Source: VAYN01 sp963702075 (GTDB taxonomy: Bacteria > Actinomycetota > Thermoleophilia > Solirubrobacterales > 70-9). Taken from it: a stretch of DNA of 64,000 bases. Under the pieces are notes generated by a model that saw only the letters and a program-made list of their open reading frames with translations, did no database searches and was not told where the DNA came from. How positions within the stretch are numbered: the first letter of the stretch is position 1; every line of letters starts with the position of its first letter. Of the stretch, positions 53,105-61,106 are shown piece by piece. The stretch covers positions 868,001-932,000 of the forward strand of contig OY969703.1 in assembly GCA_963702075.1 (NCBI GenBank), read 5' to 3'. The translations under genes were made by a program, and so were the position numbers.

Positions 53105-54333
53105 CGGCTGCGATCCGCCACTCGTTCAACTCGCTGGAGGTTCCCAACTACCGCCGCTACTTCGCCGGCCAGCTGATCTCCCTCTCGGGGACCTGGATGC
53201 AGACCGTGGCGGCGCTTTGGGTCATCCTCAGCCTCACCGGCAGCGGCGTCGCCGTCGGCCTCACCACCGCGCTGCAGTTCCTGCCGATGCTGCTGATCGG
53301 GGCCTGGGGCGGCCTGCTCGCCGACCGCATCCCGAAGCGGCGGCTGCTGATCACGACCCAGGCGCTGATGGCGATCCCGGCTATCGGCCTCTTCGCCGTC
53401 ACCGCGACCGGCGTCGTCACTCCCTGGATGGTCTACCTGGCGGTCTTCGCGATGGGCTCTGTCAACGCGATCGACAACCCGACCCGGCAGAGCTTCGTGA
53501 TCGAGATGGTCGGCCCCGACCGCGTCGTCAACGCGGTCAGCCTCAACAGCGTCATCGTCCAGGCGGCGCGGATCGTCGGCCCGGCCGTGGCCGGGATCCT
53601 GATCGCGACCGCCGGCGTCGTCCCCTGCTTCGCGATCAACGCCCTCACCTTCGTGGCGATGATCCTGGCGCTCTGGCGGATGGACCCGAGCCGCCTGCAC
53701 GCGCCGCCGCCCGCCAGGCACGAGCCGGGCGCGATCCGCGCCGGCCTCCGCTACGTGCGGGGCACGCCGGAGCTGCTGGTGCCGCTGGCGCTGATGGCCC
53801 TGGTCGGGACGCTTGGCTTCAACTTCCAGGTGGTGCTGCCGCTGCTCGCCAAGTTCAGCTTCGAAGCCGGCGCGATGACCTACGCCACCCTGGTCTCGGC
53901 GATGGCGGTCGGCTCGATCGTCGGCGCCCTGGTCAACGGCCACCGCGGCCGCACCGGCCCCCGCCTGATCGCCGGCGGCGCACTCGCCTTCGGCGTCGCT
54001 GCCCTCCTCTCCGCCCTGATGCCGAGCCTCGCCTTCGAGGTCCCAGCCCTGATGCTCCTGGGCGCCGCCTCGGTCACCTTCGCCGCGACGATCAACTCGA
54101 CCCTCCAACTAGCCGTAGCCCCAGACATGCGAGGAAGGGTGATGGCCCTCTACAGCGTCGTCTTCCTAGGCAGCACCCCCATAGGCGGCCCCCTAACCGG
54201 CTGGCTGGCCCAGACCTATGACCCCCGAGTAGCCCTTCTCCTGGCCGGAGCCTCCGGCCTAGCCGCCGCTTGGATCGCCCGTCTCTCCTTCAGGCGCTTC
54301 GAGATACGGACCGCAGAACATGCAGTCCCTTAG
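53101..54333 (+). CDS. MFS exporter, MFS_3 (EntS-like) type
   Basis: 410 residues from TTG 53101, which overlaps the marR stop as TTGA. Twelve hydrophobic segments; N-terminus NYRRYFAGQLISLSGTWMQ, motif A-like GLLADRIPKRRLL and DNPTRQSFVIEMVG in the middle are typical of EntS-like exporters. It is coupled to the MarR regulator and probably exports the compound it senses. Confidence 0.92.
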   Translation: MTAAIRHSFNSLEVPNYRRYFAGQLISLSGTWMQTVAALWVILSLTGSGVAVGLTTALQFLPMLLIGAWGGLLADRIPKRRLLITTQALMAIPAIGLFAVTATGVVTPWMVYLAVFAMGSVNAIDNPTRQSFVIEMVGPDRVVNAVSLNSVIVQAARIVGPAVAGILIATAGVVPCFAINALTFVAMILALWRMDPSRLHAPPPARHEPGAIRAGLRYVRGTPELLVPLALMALVGTLGFNFQVVLPLLAKFSFEAGAMTYATLVSAMAVGSIVGALVNGHRGRTGPRLIAGGALAFGVAALLSALMPSLAFEVPALMLLGAASVTFAATINSTLQLAVAPDMRGRVMALYSVVFLGSTPIGGPLTGWLAQTYDPRVALLLAGASGLAAAWIARLSFRRFEIRTAEHAVP

Positions 54334-54350
54334 GGGCGGCTCCTTTCTCT

Positions 54351-54450
54351 CTTCTGTTCTTTTTGCCTGCTATAGAGACATAAGGAACAGAAGAAGCATG
54401 GGACAGGGCTGACCGCTGTTCCTTAGGACCGCTATTCGGTCATAGGGAAC
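54351..54450. terminator. Two related hairpins after the MFS gene
   Basis: CTTCTGTTC (54351-54359) pairs with GAACAGAAG (54385-54393); GTTCCTTAGGACCG (54418-54431) pairs with 54437-54450 in 12 of 14 positions. The shared core GTTCC/GGAAC suggests one hairpin family duplicated. The whole gap 54334-54551 has no gene; it lies between convergent genes and is probably a terminator region. Confidence 0.45.
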
Positions 54451-54551
54451 AAGAGAAGGCCACCTCTGGATCCCAGCGTGGGAGCCTGGATACTTTGAGG
54501 TCGACGGTCTTCCGGTGCCTGCGGGATCGTCTTTCCGAAGGACGTGCCGCC

Positions 54552-55712
54552 CTACGAGATGTGCGCTTTGCGGGGCCTTGGGCCGAGCCTGAGGTTGACG
54601 CCGCTGCCGGCCGCCAGGGTCGTCCCCGCCGAAGGCCGTGACGACTTGACGACGAGCGGGCCGGTCCGCCTGCCTTTCCTGTGCTTTGGCCTCTGCACCT
54701 TGCCGACGCTGCAGTGGGCCGCCTGGAGCGCGGTCCTCGCCCGGGCCAAGGTCTTGCCGCCCAGCTTCGGGACGATGCACCTGGCGCCCGGGTCGCCTTC
54801 GAACCGGGTGTAGGAGATCGGCACCGAGCAGGCCGAGGTGTTGCCGGCGGTGTCGGTGGCGGTCGCCGAGAAGGTGGCGGTGCCTTGCGCGACGGTGACG
54901 CCGATGCCGGGAGAGCCGAGATCGGCCGCACTCCCGGTGGCGACCGGCGTGCCCGCGCAGCCCGTGCCCGCGTAGATGCGCACCGTCGATCCCGCCTCGG
55001 CGCTGCCGAGGATCCTCGGGGTGCCACTCAAGCCCCCCGGCGCGGCCGGGTCGGTGCCCGTCAGTTGCGGGGCCGACGGTGGCACCACGTCGCCTTTCTG
55101 CTCCATCCAGATGCCGCCCGGCCCACCGATGTAGTCCTCGACGTTGTTGCAGAAGCTGGTGAATTCCGGCAGGACGGGTTCTGCGGTCATTGCGTCCCAC
55201 TGCCCGGCGATCGCCCCCGGGCCGGTGAGGCCCGCAGTGAAGGGCGCTCCGAAGCGCGGGTTCGTGCCTCCCGAATTCCCGGCGGTGGAGAGGGTGAGCG
55301 TTTCCGGGATCGAAACGATGCATTCCTTCCCTTCGGACGTCAAGATCCCACCCGCGTGCCCCTTCAGGGTGAGCGCATGGGCTCCCGGGCTGAAGCTCCC
55401 GGTGATGGTTCCGATTTCGAAGTCGACGGTGACGTCGGCTTCGATCGGGGTTTCGATGAACGTCGCGAACTGCGGGACCTGCAGGGAGCCTTCCGTGATC
55501 GCGCCGCTGACGGGATCGATCTGGGCTGCGAAAGGAGCCGTATCGGGCGGCGCGAACAGCGCGGCGTCGTCGAGCTGTTTCCCGACGTTGGCGCGAGCTT
55601 CAGTGAAGGTCATCGAGAGTGGCGCGGCGCTTGCCACCGAGGCGAAGACGCCCAGGGCCAAGGCTGCGGCAACCGCGATCACGCTCAAAGCTCGCATACG
55701 CCTGCGTTTCAT
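54552..55712 (-). CDS. Secreted protein with a bacterial Ig-like and a PASTA domain
   Basis: 386 residues from ATG 55712. A signal peptide (IAVAAALALGVFASVASA) is followed by a long beta-rich region with no recognised family, an Ig-like module (SAEAGSTVRIYAGTGCAGTP, TATFSATATDTAGNTS) and a C-terminal PASTA domain (CIVPKLGGKTLARARTALQ, PSAGTTLAAGSGVNL) that binds peptidoglycan or beta-lactams. Conserved Cys pairs suggest disulphides. Probably wall-associated; function unknown. Confidence 0.75.
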   Translation of the reverse strand: MKRRRMRALSVIAVAAALALGVFASVASAAPLSMTFTEARANVGKQLDDAALFAPPDTAPFAAQIDPVSGAITEGSLQVPQFATFIETPIEADVTVDFEIGTITGSFSPGAHALTLKGHAGGILTSEGKECIVSIPETLTLSTAGNSGGTNPRFGAPFTAGLTGPGAIAGQWDAMTAEPVLPEFTSFCNNVEDYIGGPGGIWMEQKGDVVPPSAPQLTGTDPAAPGGLSGTPRILGSAEAGSTVRIYAGTGCAGTPVATGSAADLGSPGIGVTVAQGTATFSATATDTAGNTSACSVPISYTRFEGDPGARCIVPKLGGKTLARARTALQAAHCSVGKVQRPKHRKGRRTGPLVVKSSRPSAGTTLAAGSGVNLRLGPRPRKAHIS

Positions 55713-55790
55713 ATCACTCTTAAAGCCAGGCGCAAGGGAGACGGTGCCTGGGGGCGGGGGACACCCCACACGAAATTGACCGCGCTGGGA

Positions 55791-55854
55791 GGACCGGCGG
55801 CGGAGGGTCGCCGGACCCTCCCGCTGTTGTCCGCCGACCCTCCCCCGCCGGTCC
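55791..55854. terminator. Imperfect 21-bp inverted repeat downstream of the osmoprotectant operon
   Basis: The arm 55791-55811 (starting GGACCGGCGG) matches the complement of 55834-55854 in 19 of 21 positions around a 22-base loop. It follows the last gene of the osmoprotectant transporter operon on the minus strand by about 15 bases, a natural place for a terminator. The remaining gap up to the PASTA gene shows nothing else. Confidence 0.5.
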
Positions 55855-55868
55855 CTGGGACTACCGAC

Positions 55869-56864
55869 CTACTTGACGTACCCCGCGCTTTCGAGGTAAG
55901 CCGCAGCGGCCTGCTTAGGCGTTTCCTTTTCGAGTTCGACCCGAGCGTCAAGCTCCTGCACGACCTTCAGGTCAAGCCCTTCCTGCACCTGCAGGATCGT
56001 CTTTTCGTAGTCCGGCCCTGCTTCTTCGGCGACCGCCTTTTTGGTCACGAAGATGACGTTGCCGGCCGGGAAGACTTCCTTGTCGTCTTCGAGGATCACG
56101 AACTTGTCCTTCTCGGCCGAGAGCTGCGGGTCGGTGGTGAAGAGGATCGAGAGATCCGCCTGACCCTTTTCCAGCACCGTGTAGCGGAGGCCGATGTCGA
56201 CCGGGGTGAAGGACTTGAACTTCAGCCCGTACAGTTTTTCCAGCCCGGCGAGGCAGTCGATCCGCTGGCGGCACTCGGGCGAGCCGTAGAGCGACAGTTC
56301 TTCGGAGACTCCTTCGAGGTCGGAGATGGTCTTGAGGCCGTACTTCTTGGCGGTGGCCGTCGTCGTCCCGACCGCGTTGGCGCTGGCGAACGGCGTCGGT
56401 TCGAACGCCTGCAAGCCTTCCTTTTCGAATTCCTGGTTCGCCTTTTCCCACGCTTCGTTCGCGTCGGAGGGGACTTCTTCGGGTTCGAGGCCGAAGAACG
56501 AGGTGAGGGCCGTCGAGGCGTACTCCGGGTAGCCGGAGATCTGCCCGGTCTTGACGGCTTTGAGGGCAACGGTTTCGGAGCCCAAGTTGAGCGCGCTCTT
56601 CACCTTGTAACCGGCCGCGGTCAGGGCCTGGGCGTAGATTTCGCCGAGGATTTCCTGTTCGGGAAAGTTCTTCGAGCCGATCGTCAGGCTGACCTTGCCG
56701 TTTTCGGGGTTGGACTGGATCGCCGAGCCCGACGAACCGCTTTCTTCGCTGGATTCGCTGCCGGTGGTGTCGCTGCTACCGCCGCACGCGGCGATGCCAA
56801 GCGTCAAGGCGAGCGCGGCAAGCGCCGCAAGCAGCACTCGCACTCTCGTCTGGTGGGTCCTCAC
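55869..56864 (-). CDS. Osmoprotectant (glycine betaine/choline-type) ABC transporter substrate-binding lipoprotein
   Basis: 331 residues from GTG 56864 with AGGAGG 7 bases upstream. Lipobox GIAACG (Cys 27) and a Ser-rich linker precede the OpuAC fold: IGSKNFPEQEILGEIYAQAL near the start, SGYPEYASTAL, FTPVDIGLRYTVLEKGQADL. The spacing and Tyr residues resemble OpuCC/ProX that bind betaines with an aromatic cage. It is the last gene of the importer operon. Glu is GAA almost throughout, unlike the cytoplasmic ATPase of the same operon. Confidence 0.92.
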   Translation of the reverse strand: MRTHQTRVRVLLAALAALALTLGIAACGGSSDTTGSESSEESGSSGSAIQSNPENGKVSLTIGSKNFPEQEILGEIYAQALTAAGYKVKSALNLGSETVALKAVKTGQISGYPEYASTALTSFFGLEPEEVPSDANEAWEKANQEFEKEGLQAFEPTPFASANAVGTTTATAKKYGLKTISDLEGVSEELSLYGSPECRQRIDCLAGLEKLYGLKFKSFTPVDIGLRYTVLEKGQADLSILFTTDPQLSAEKDKFVILEDDKEVFPAGNVIFVTKKAVAEEAGPDYEKTILQVQEGLDLKVVQELDARVELEKETPKQAAAAYLESAGYVK

Positions 56865-56910
56865 TGTTGCCTCCTTGGGGTGGATGTACTGGGTAAGTCT
56901 TAAGTCGGGG

Positions 56911-57624
56911 TCAGACAGTCTTCAGCTTCAGCCCGTCGGAAGTCAGGCGGCGCTGCAGGAGGGCGAGCAGACCCTCGATGGTGAGAGCCAGGAGGGCGAC
57001 GAGGATCGCCCCTGCGAGCAGCCCGTTTTCGCCGTAGACGTTGCGATTGATGATGAAGTCGCCGAGCGTTTCCACGCCGGCGAGGGGTGCGATGGTGGCG
57101 GTGGCGATGATTACGATCGCCGCCCCCCGGACTCCGCCCATAACGGTCGGCACCGCCAGTGGCAGCTCGACCTTGCGCATGATGTCCAGCTCGCTCATGC
57201 CCATGCCGCGAGCGGCTTCGACCGCGGCCCGATCGACTTGGCGGACGCCGACATAGGTATTGACGAGGATCGGGGCGATGCCGAGGATCGCTAGCGCCGG
57301 AGCCACCGTCTTCAAGCCCACTCCGACCAAGACGGCCACGAGGGCGATCACGGCCAACTCGGGAATCGCTCTTCCCGCGGTGCCGATGCCGACGGCAAAC
57401 AGTTCCCCCCTGCCGCGATGGCCGAGGTAGAGGCCAAGCGGCAGCGCCACGATCAAGGCGATCGCCAACGCGATAGCCGACACCTCGAGATGCTTCAGCA
57501 CCAGTTCCAGCGACTTCTCGAACCCACCGACCTGGTTTCCCCCGGTGACGTTCGAATCTTGTGGCGCGAAAATGAATTCGATCGCACCTCCGAATGAGGC
57601 CAGCACGGGGTGGGGGAAGCTCAC
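56911..57624 (-). CDS. Osmoprotectant ABC transporter permease (second)
   Basis: 237 residues from GTG 57624, overlapping the upstream permease stop as GTGA. Five or six transmembrane segments and the EAA loop EAARGMGMSELDIMRKVELP that docks on the ATPase. It pairs with the other permease as a heterodimer, as in OpuC. The stop lies 47 bases before the substrate-binding gene, which has its own Shine-Dalgarno sequence. Confidence 0.92.
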   Translation of the reverse strand: MSFPHPVLASFGGAIEFIFAPQDSNVTGGNQVGGFEKSLELVLKHLEVSAIALAIALIVALPLGLYLGHRGRGELFAVGIGTAGRAIPELAVIALVAVLVGVGLKTVAPALAILGIAPILVNTYVGVRQVDRAAVEAARGMGMSELDIMRKVELPLAVPTVMGGVRGAAIVIIATATIAPLAGVETLGDFIINRNVYGENGLLAGAILVALLALTIEGLLALLQRRLTSDGLKLKTV

Positions 57625-58361
57625 AGCGACCTCGCCTGTCGCCACGGCGTGGTCATTTTCTGCACCGTCAGCAATACGAGGTCGAAGAGCAGCGCCATCG
57701 TCATCACGATTGCCATCGCGATGACGATGCTGGTCGGGAAGGTCAGGTTGCCGCTGCCGTAGATCTGAGTCCCGAGCCCGCCGGCATCGATGAAGACGAC
57801 GAGGGTCGCGATCGCGATCGTGCTGACTACCGCGACTCGAAGGCCGGCGATGATCTCGGGAATTGCCAGCGGCAACTCAACCTGCCAGAGAATCTGTCGG
57901 TTGGTGAACCCCATGCCCCGCGCGGCGTCTTCGACCGAAGCCGGAACGTTGGCCAGGCCGAGAATCGTGTTGCGGTAGATGATCTGCAGGGTGTAGGCAG
58001 CAAGGACGATGATCGCCGTGTCGCGGCCGAAGCCGGTGATCGGCAGCAGCAGGAAGAAGAAGGCGATGCTGGGGATCGTGTAGAGAATGCCGGTGGCGGC
58101 GAGAAGAGGTGGCTGCAGCTGGCGACGGCGGTGCGCAAACAGCGCCAGGGCGAAAGCCACGACAAAGCCGATCACCACTGAGAGCACCACGATTTCGAGG
58201 TGCTGCACGGTCGGCGTCCCGTAGCGGTCGATGTTTTCCTTTGCCCAGTCCCAGCAGAAGAGATGACTCGACTGGGCCTGGCACGGCAGCGTTCCACTGC
58301 TCCGTTCGCGAAAGAAGTCGCCGCCGACTTCCCCGGCGGCCAGCACCAACGGGCTAGTCAT
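57621..58361 (-). CDS. Osmoprotectant ABC transporter permease (first)
   Basis: 246 residues from ATG 58361, overlapping the end of the ATPase gene by 8 bases. Transmembrane segments throughout (IVVLSVVIGFVVAFALALF, GILYTIPSIAFFFLLLPI) and the EAA-type loop EDAARGMGFTNRQILWQVEL. It has an N-terminal extracytoplasmic extension with two Cys (LPCQAQSSHLFCWDW), which is not usual and could form a disulphide. Confidence 0.92.
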   Translation of the reverse strand: MTSPLVLAAGEVGGDFFRERSSGTLPCQAQSSHLFCWDWAKENIDRYGTPTVQHLEIVVLSVVIGFVVAFALALFAHRRRQLQPPLLAATGILYTIPSIAFFFLLLPITGFGRDTAIIVLAAYTLQIIYRNTILGLANVPASVEDAARGMGFTNRQILWQVELPLAIPEIIAGLRVAVVSTIAIATLVVFIDAGGLGTQIYGSGNLTFPTSIVIAMAIVMTMALLFDLVLLTVQKMTTPWRQARSL

Positions 58362-59547
58362 GCGGCCGCTCCACCGCCGGGTGCTCGTCGGTCTTCGCTT
58401 TGGGTGAGGCGAGGAACTCGGAGATGATCTCGACCGAGAGGATGCCGGCTATCCGGCCTTCGTGATCGACCACCGGCGCGTACTGGGACTCACCCTGGAG
58501 CAGGTCGGCGAGGGCGTCGCGCATGACGTCGTCGCGCTCGAGCACCGGGCCCAGCGGCGAGTCCGGCCGTTGCGGCACGGTCTCGCCGTCGAGGTCGCGC
58601 TCGCTGAGCCAGCCGAGCGGCCGCCGCTCGCTGTCGACCAGCAGGGGGTAGGGGATTTCGACGTCCGGGGCCGCCAGCTTCGTCCGCACCTCGCTGGTCG
58701 CCTGACCGACGTGGGCGAGCGGCGCCTCCCAGAGGTTGATGTCGGAGACCCGCATCAGCGCCAGCCGCTTCAGGGCCCGGTCGGCGCCGACGAAGTCCTC
58801 GACGAACTCGTTGGCCGGCGCCATCAGGAGCTCCGCCGGGGTCGCGTACTGCTCGACCCGGCCGCCCTCGCGCATCACCGCGATCCGGTCGCCCATCTTG
58901 ATCGCCTCGTCGATGTCGTGGGTGACGAAGAGGACGGTCTTGCGGATCTCCGCCTGCAGCCGCAGGAACTCGTTCTGCAGGCGCTCGCGGTTGATCGGGT
59001 CGATCGCGCCGAAGGGCTCGTCCATCAGCATCACCAGCGGGTCCGCCGCCAGCGCCCGCGCCACCCCGACCCGCTGCTGCTGGCCCCCGGAGAGCTGGGC
59101 CGGGTAGCGGTCGCCGAGCTCGGGATCGAGCCCGATCAACTCCAGCAGCTCGGCGCTGCGCTCACGGATCCGCTCCTTCTTCCAGCCCAGCAGCTGGGGG
59201 ACGGCGCCGATGTTCTCGCTGATCGTGCGGTGGGGGAAGAGGCCGATCTGCTGGATCACGTAGCCGATCTCCCGCCGCAGCTGGGCCGGCTCGCGCTCGC
59301 CGACCGAGCGGTCGCCGACGAGAATGTCGCCGGAGGTGATCTCGACGGTGCGGTTGACCATCCGCATCGCCGTCGTCTTGCCGCAGCCGGAGGGGCCGAC
59401 CAGGACGCAGATCTCCCCGGCGGGGACCTCGAGCGTCAGCCTGTCGACCGCCGGCCCGGAGGCGCCGGCGTACTGCTTGGTCGCTTCCTCGTAGCGGACG
59501 GAGGAGGCCCCGGACCGGGGCTGCTCGTCGGTATCCCCAGACGGCAT
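58354..59547 (-). CDS. Osmoprotectant ABC transporter ATP-binding protein with tandem CBS domains
   Basis: 397 residues from ATG 59547. ABC ATPase with Walker A LVGPSGCGKTT, signature LSGGQQQRVGVARA, Walker B VMLMDEPFGAIDP and FVTHDIDEAIKMGD, followed by two CBS domains (ISDINLWEAPLAHVG and APVVDHEGRIAGILSVE) like OpuCA. CBS pairs sense ionic strength or nucleotides to gate uptake. A TATAGG box 9 bases before the ATG suggests its own promoter inside the end of the upstream permease gene. Confidence 0.94.
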   Translation of the reverse strand: MPSGDTDEQPRSGASSVRYEEATKQYAGASGPAVDRLTLEVPAGEICVLVGPSGCGKTTAMRMVNRTVEITSGDILVGDRSVGEREPAQLRREIGYVIQQIGLFPHRTISENIGAVPQLLGWKKERIRERSAELLELIGLDPELGDRYPAQLSGGQQQRVGVARALAADPLVMLMDEPFGAIDPINRERLQNEFLRLQAEIRKTVLFVTHDIDEAIKMGDRIAVMREGGRVEQYATPAELLMAPANEFVEDFVGADRALKRLALMRVSDINLWEAPLAHVGQATSEVRTKLAAPDVEIPYPLLVDSERRPLGWLSERDLDGETVPQRPDSPLGPVLERDDVMRDALADLLQGESQYAPVVDHEGRIAGILSVEIISEFLASPKAKTDEHPAVERPHD

Positions 59548-59556
59548 CGCGGCGAG

Positions 59557-59562
59557 CCTATA
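59557..59562 (-). promoter_or_regulatory. -10-like hexamer TATAGG of the osmoprotectant operon
   Basis: Minus strand TATAGG, 9 bases, ATG 59547; it overlaps the stop codon of the upstream metal permease gene. It would make the importer operon independent of CsoR control. Confidence 0.4.
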
Positions 59563-60745
59563 CCCCGGTCGCCCCCTGCTTATTCGGTTGGTTGTCGATG
59601 TGGTGGAAGTGGGCGTCGCGGGCGTGGTGCTCGCAGGCGTGGCCGCCGCCGTGGCCGCGGCTGACCCAGAACAGCGCCGCGAAGATCGCCAGGCCGAGGA
59701 TGTTGAGGAAGAGCTTGTAGTCGACCTCGATCGAGCCGAAGACGTCCGCGCGGGTGGGGCGGGGGCCGCTCGGGATCAGGTTCGCGAGGCCGAAGATGCC
59801 GTCGACGACCAGCGCCGCGATCACGATCGTGACGAACATCAGCGCCGTGATCCGCAGGGCGAAGGCGGTGCCGTAGTACTTGCGGTAGGCAAGCACGATC
59901 GGGATCACGATCAGGTCGGCGAAGATGAAGGCGACGACGCCGGCGAAGCTGATCCCGCCCGACCAGAGCACCGCCGCCAGCGGCACGTTGCCGACCGAGC
60001 AGACGAAGCTGAGGATGGCGATGACCGGGCCGACGAGCACGTTCTCGATCGTCTGCACCAGGGGCGGGGCGTCGGTGACGAAGAGGAAGTTGAAGAAGTC
60101 GTTGCCGAGCAGGCCGATGAAGCCGGCGAGCAGGAACCCGAGCGCGATCTCCTTCCAGAGCATCTGCACGTCGCCACGGAAGTTGCCGCCGACGCCGGCC
60201 CAGGCGTCGCGGGTGGTGAGGCGCTGGCGCCAGGAGAGGACGCCGCCCTCCTCGCCGTCGCCGTGATGGTGGCCGGCCTGCGCCTCCTGGGCGTGGCGAC
60301 GCGCCTGCTCCTCCAGCCGCGGCGAGACGAAGAGGCGCAGGAGCACCGCCATCAGGGCGATGAGGACGATGCCGCCGAAGAACTCGGCGAGGGTGAACTG
60401 CCAGCCCATCAGCACCCAGAGGACGAGGCCGAGCTCCCAGACCAGGTTGGTCGAGGCGAACTGGAAGGCGAGTGCGGTGACCGCCGAGGCGCCCTTCTGA
60501 AAGAGCGACTTGGCGATCGCGATCGCCGCGTAGGAGCAGGAAGAGGAGGCGGCGCCGAGGGCGGTCGCCTTGGCGATCGGGGCGAAGCCTTCGCCCGAGA
60601 GCGCCCCTTCGATCCGCGCCCGCGGCACCCAGGCCTGGACGATCGCGGAGATCGCGAAGCCGAGGACCAGCGCCCACCAGACCTCGTAGGCCATCAGGAA
60701 GGACATTTCCAGCCCTTCCCAGATCTTCGCGAGCGCGTCGCTCAT
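59558..60745 (-). CDS. ArsP/DUF318-type permease linked to a CsoR-family regulator
   Basis: 395 residues from ATG 60745, overlapping the csoR stop as ATGA. About eight to ten transmembrane segments in two similar halves, with GAASSSCSYAAIAIAKSLF in the first half and GPVIAILSFVCSVGNVPLAA in the second, the Cys-containing signature of PF03773 permeases. His-rich cytoplasmic loop (AGHHHGDG) and C-terminus (CEHHARDAHFHH) suggest metal binding. By context it exports copper or a similar soft metal; ArsP relatives export organoarsenicals. Confidence 0.85.
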   Translation of the reverse strand: MSDALAKIWEGLEMSFLMAYEVWWALVLGFAISAIVQAWVPRARIEGALSGEGFAPIAKATALGAASSSCSYAAIAIAKSLFQKGASAVTALAFQFASTNLVWELGLVLWVLMGWQFTLAEFFGGIVLIALMAVLLRLFVSPRLEEQARRHAQEAQAGHHHGDGEEGGVLSWRQRLTTRDAWAGVGGNFRGDVQMLWKEIALGFLLAGFIGLLGNDFFNFLFVTDAPPLVQTIENVLVGPVIAILSFVCSVGNVPLAAVLWSGGISFAGVVAFIFADLIVIPIVLAYRKYYGTAFALRITALMFVTIVIAALVVDGIFGLANLIPSGPRPTRADVFGSIEVDYKLFLNILGLAIFAALFWVSRGHGGGHACEHHARDAHFHHIDNQPNKQGATGV

Positions 60746-61014
60746 CGCTTCACGAGCCTGCCGACGGCAGCCATCAGCTCGTCGACTTTCTCGACCCGCT
60801 CCTCGCCGTCGGCGTCGACCACGCAGTGGCGGGTGTGCTCGTCGAGCAGGCCAAGCGCGACCTTGTCCAGCGCCGCCTGGATCGCCCCGATCTGCGTCAG
60901 CACATCGATGCAGTAGCGCTCCTCCTCGACCATCTTCGAGACCCCGCGGACCTGCCCCTCGACCCGCGCCAGCCGCTTCAGCAGCTTCTCTTTGTCTTCC
61001 CGGTATCCGACCAT
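60742..61014 (-). CDS. csoR: CsoR/FrmR-family metal-sensing repressor
   Basis: 90 residues from ATG 61014. DUF156 helical fold: KEKLLKRLARVEGQVRGVSK, then the Cu(I) triad Cys35 (RYCIDVL), His60 and Cys64 (DEHTRHCV), exactly the C-H-C pattern of CsoR rather than the FrmR or RcnR pattern. It should repress the permease gene that overlaps it until copper binds. A matching operator lies 17 bases before the start. Confidence 0.92.
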   Translation of the reverse strand: MVGYREDKEKLLKRLARVEGQVRGVSKMVEEERYCIDVLTQIGAIQAALDKVALGLLDEHTRHCVVDADGEERVEKVDELMAAVGRLVKR

Positions 61015-61030
61015 GCGGGGACTGTAGCAA

Positions 61031-61047
61031 ATACCCCCCCAGGGTAT
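61031..61047. promoter_or_regulatory. CsoR operator ATACCC-CCCCA-GGGTAT
   Basis: Perfect 6-bp arms ATACCC/GGGTAT around a 5-base GC-rich centre, 16 bases upstream of the csoR start. It has the form of known CsoR operators (TACCC...GGGTA G-tract dyads). It strongly supports copper-responsive autoregulation of csoR and the permease. Confidence 0.75.
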
Positions 61048-61053
61048 CTAGAT

Positions 61054-61104
61054 CGAACTGCATCAACTTTTCCACCCGGCAGATAGAAAAGTTGATGCAG
61101 TTCG
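61054..61104. repeat. 51-bp palindromic repeat, copy 3 (inverted loop)
   Basis: Left arm 61054-61072, loop CACCCGGCAGATA, right arm 61086-61104. The arms are identical to the other copies while the loop is in the opposite orientation (reverse complement TATCTGCCGGGTG). It lies 3 bases downstream of the deaminase stop codon and 6 bases from the CsoR operator. Confidence 0.85.
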
Positions 61105-61106
61105 GG

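Noticed and set aside
54552..55712. Ser/Thr kinase or penicillin-binding protein because of its PASTA domain
   Set aside because: No kinase or transpeptidase motifs; PASTA follows an Ig-like module in a secreted protein.
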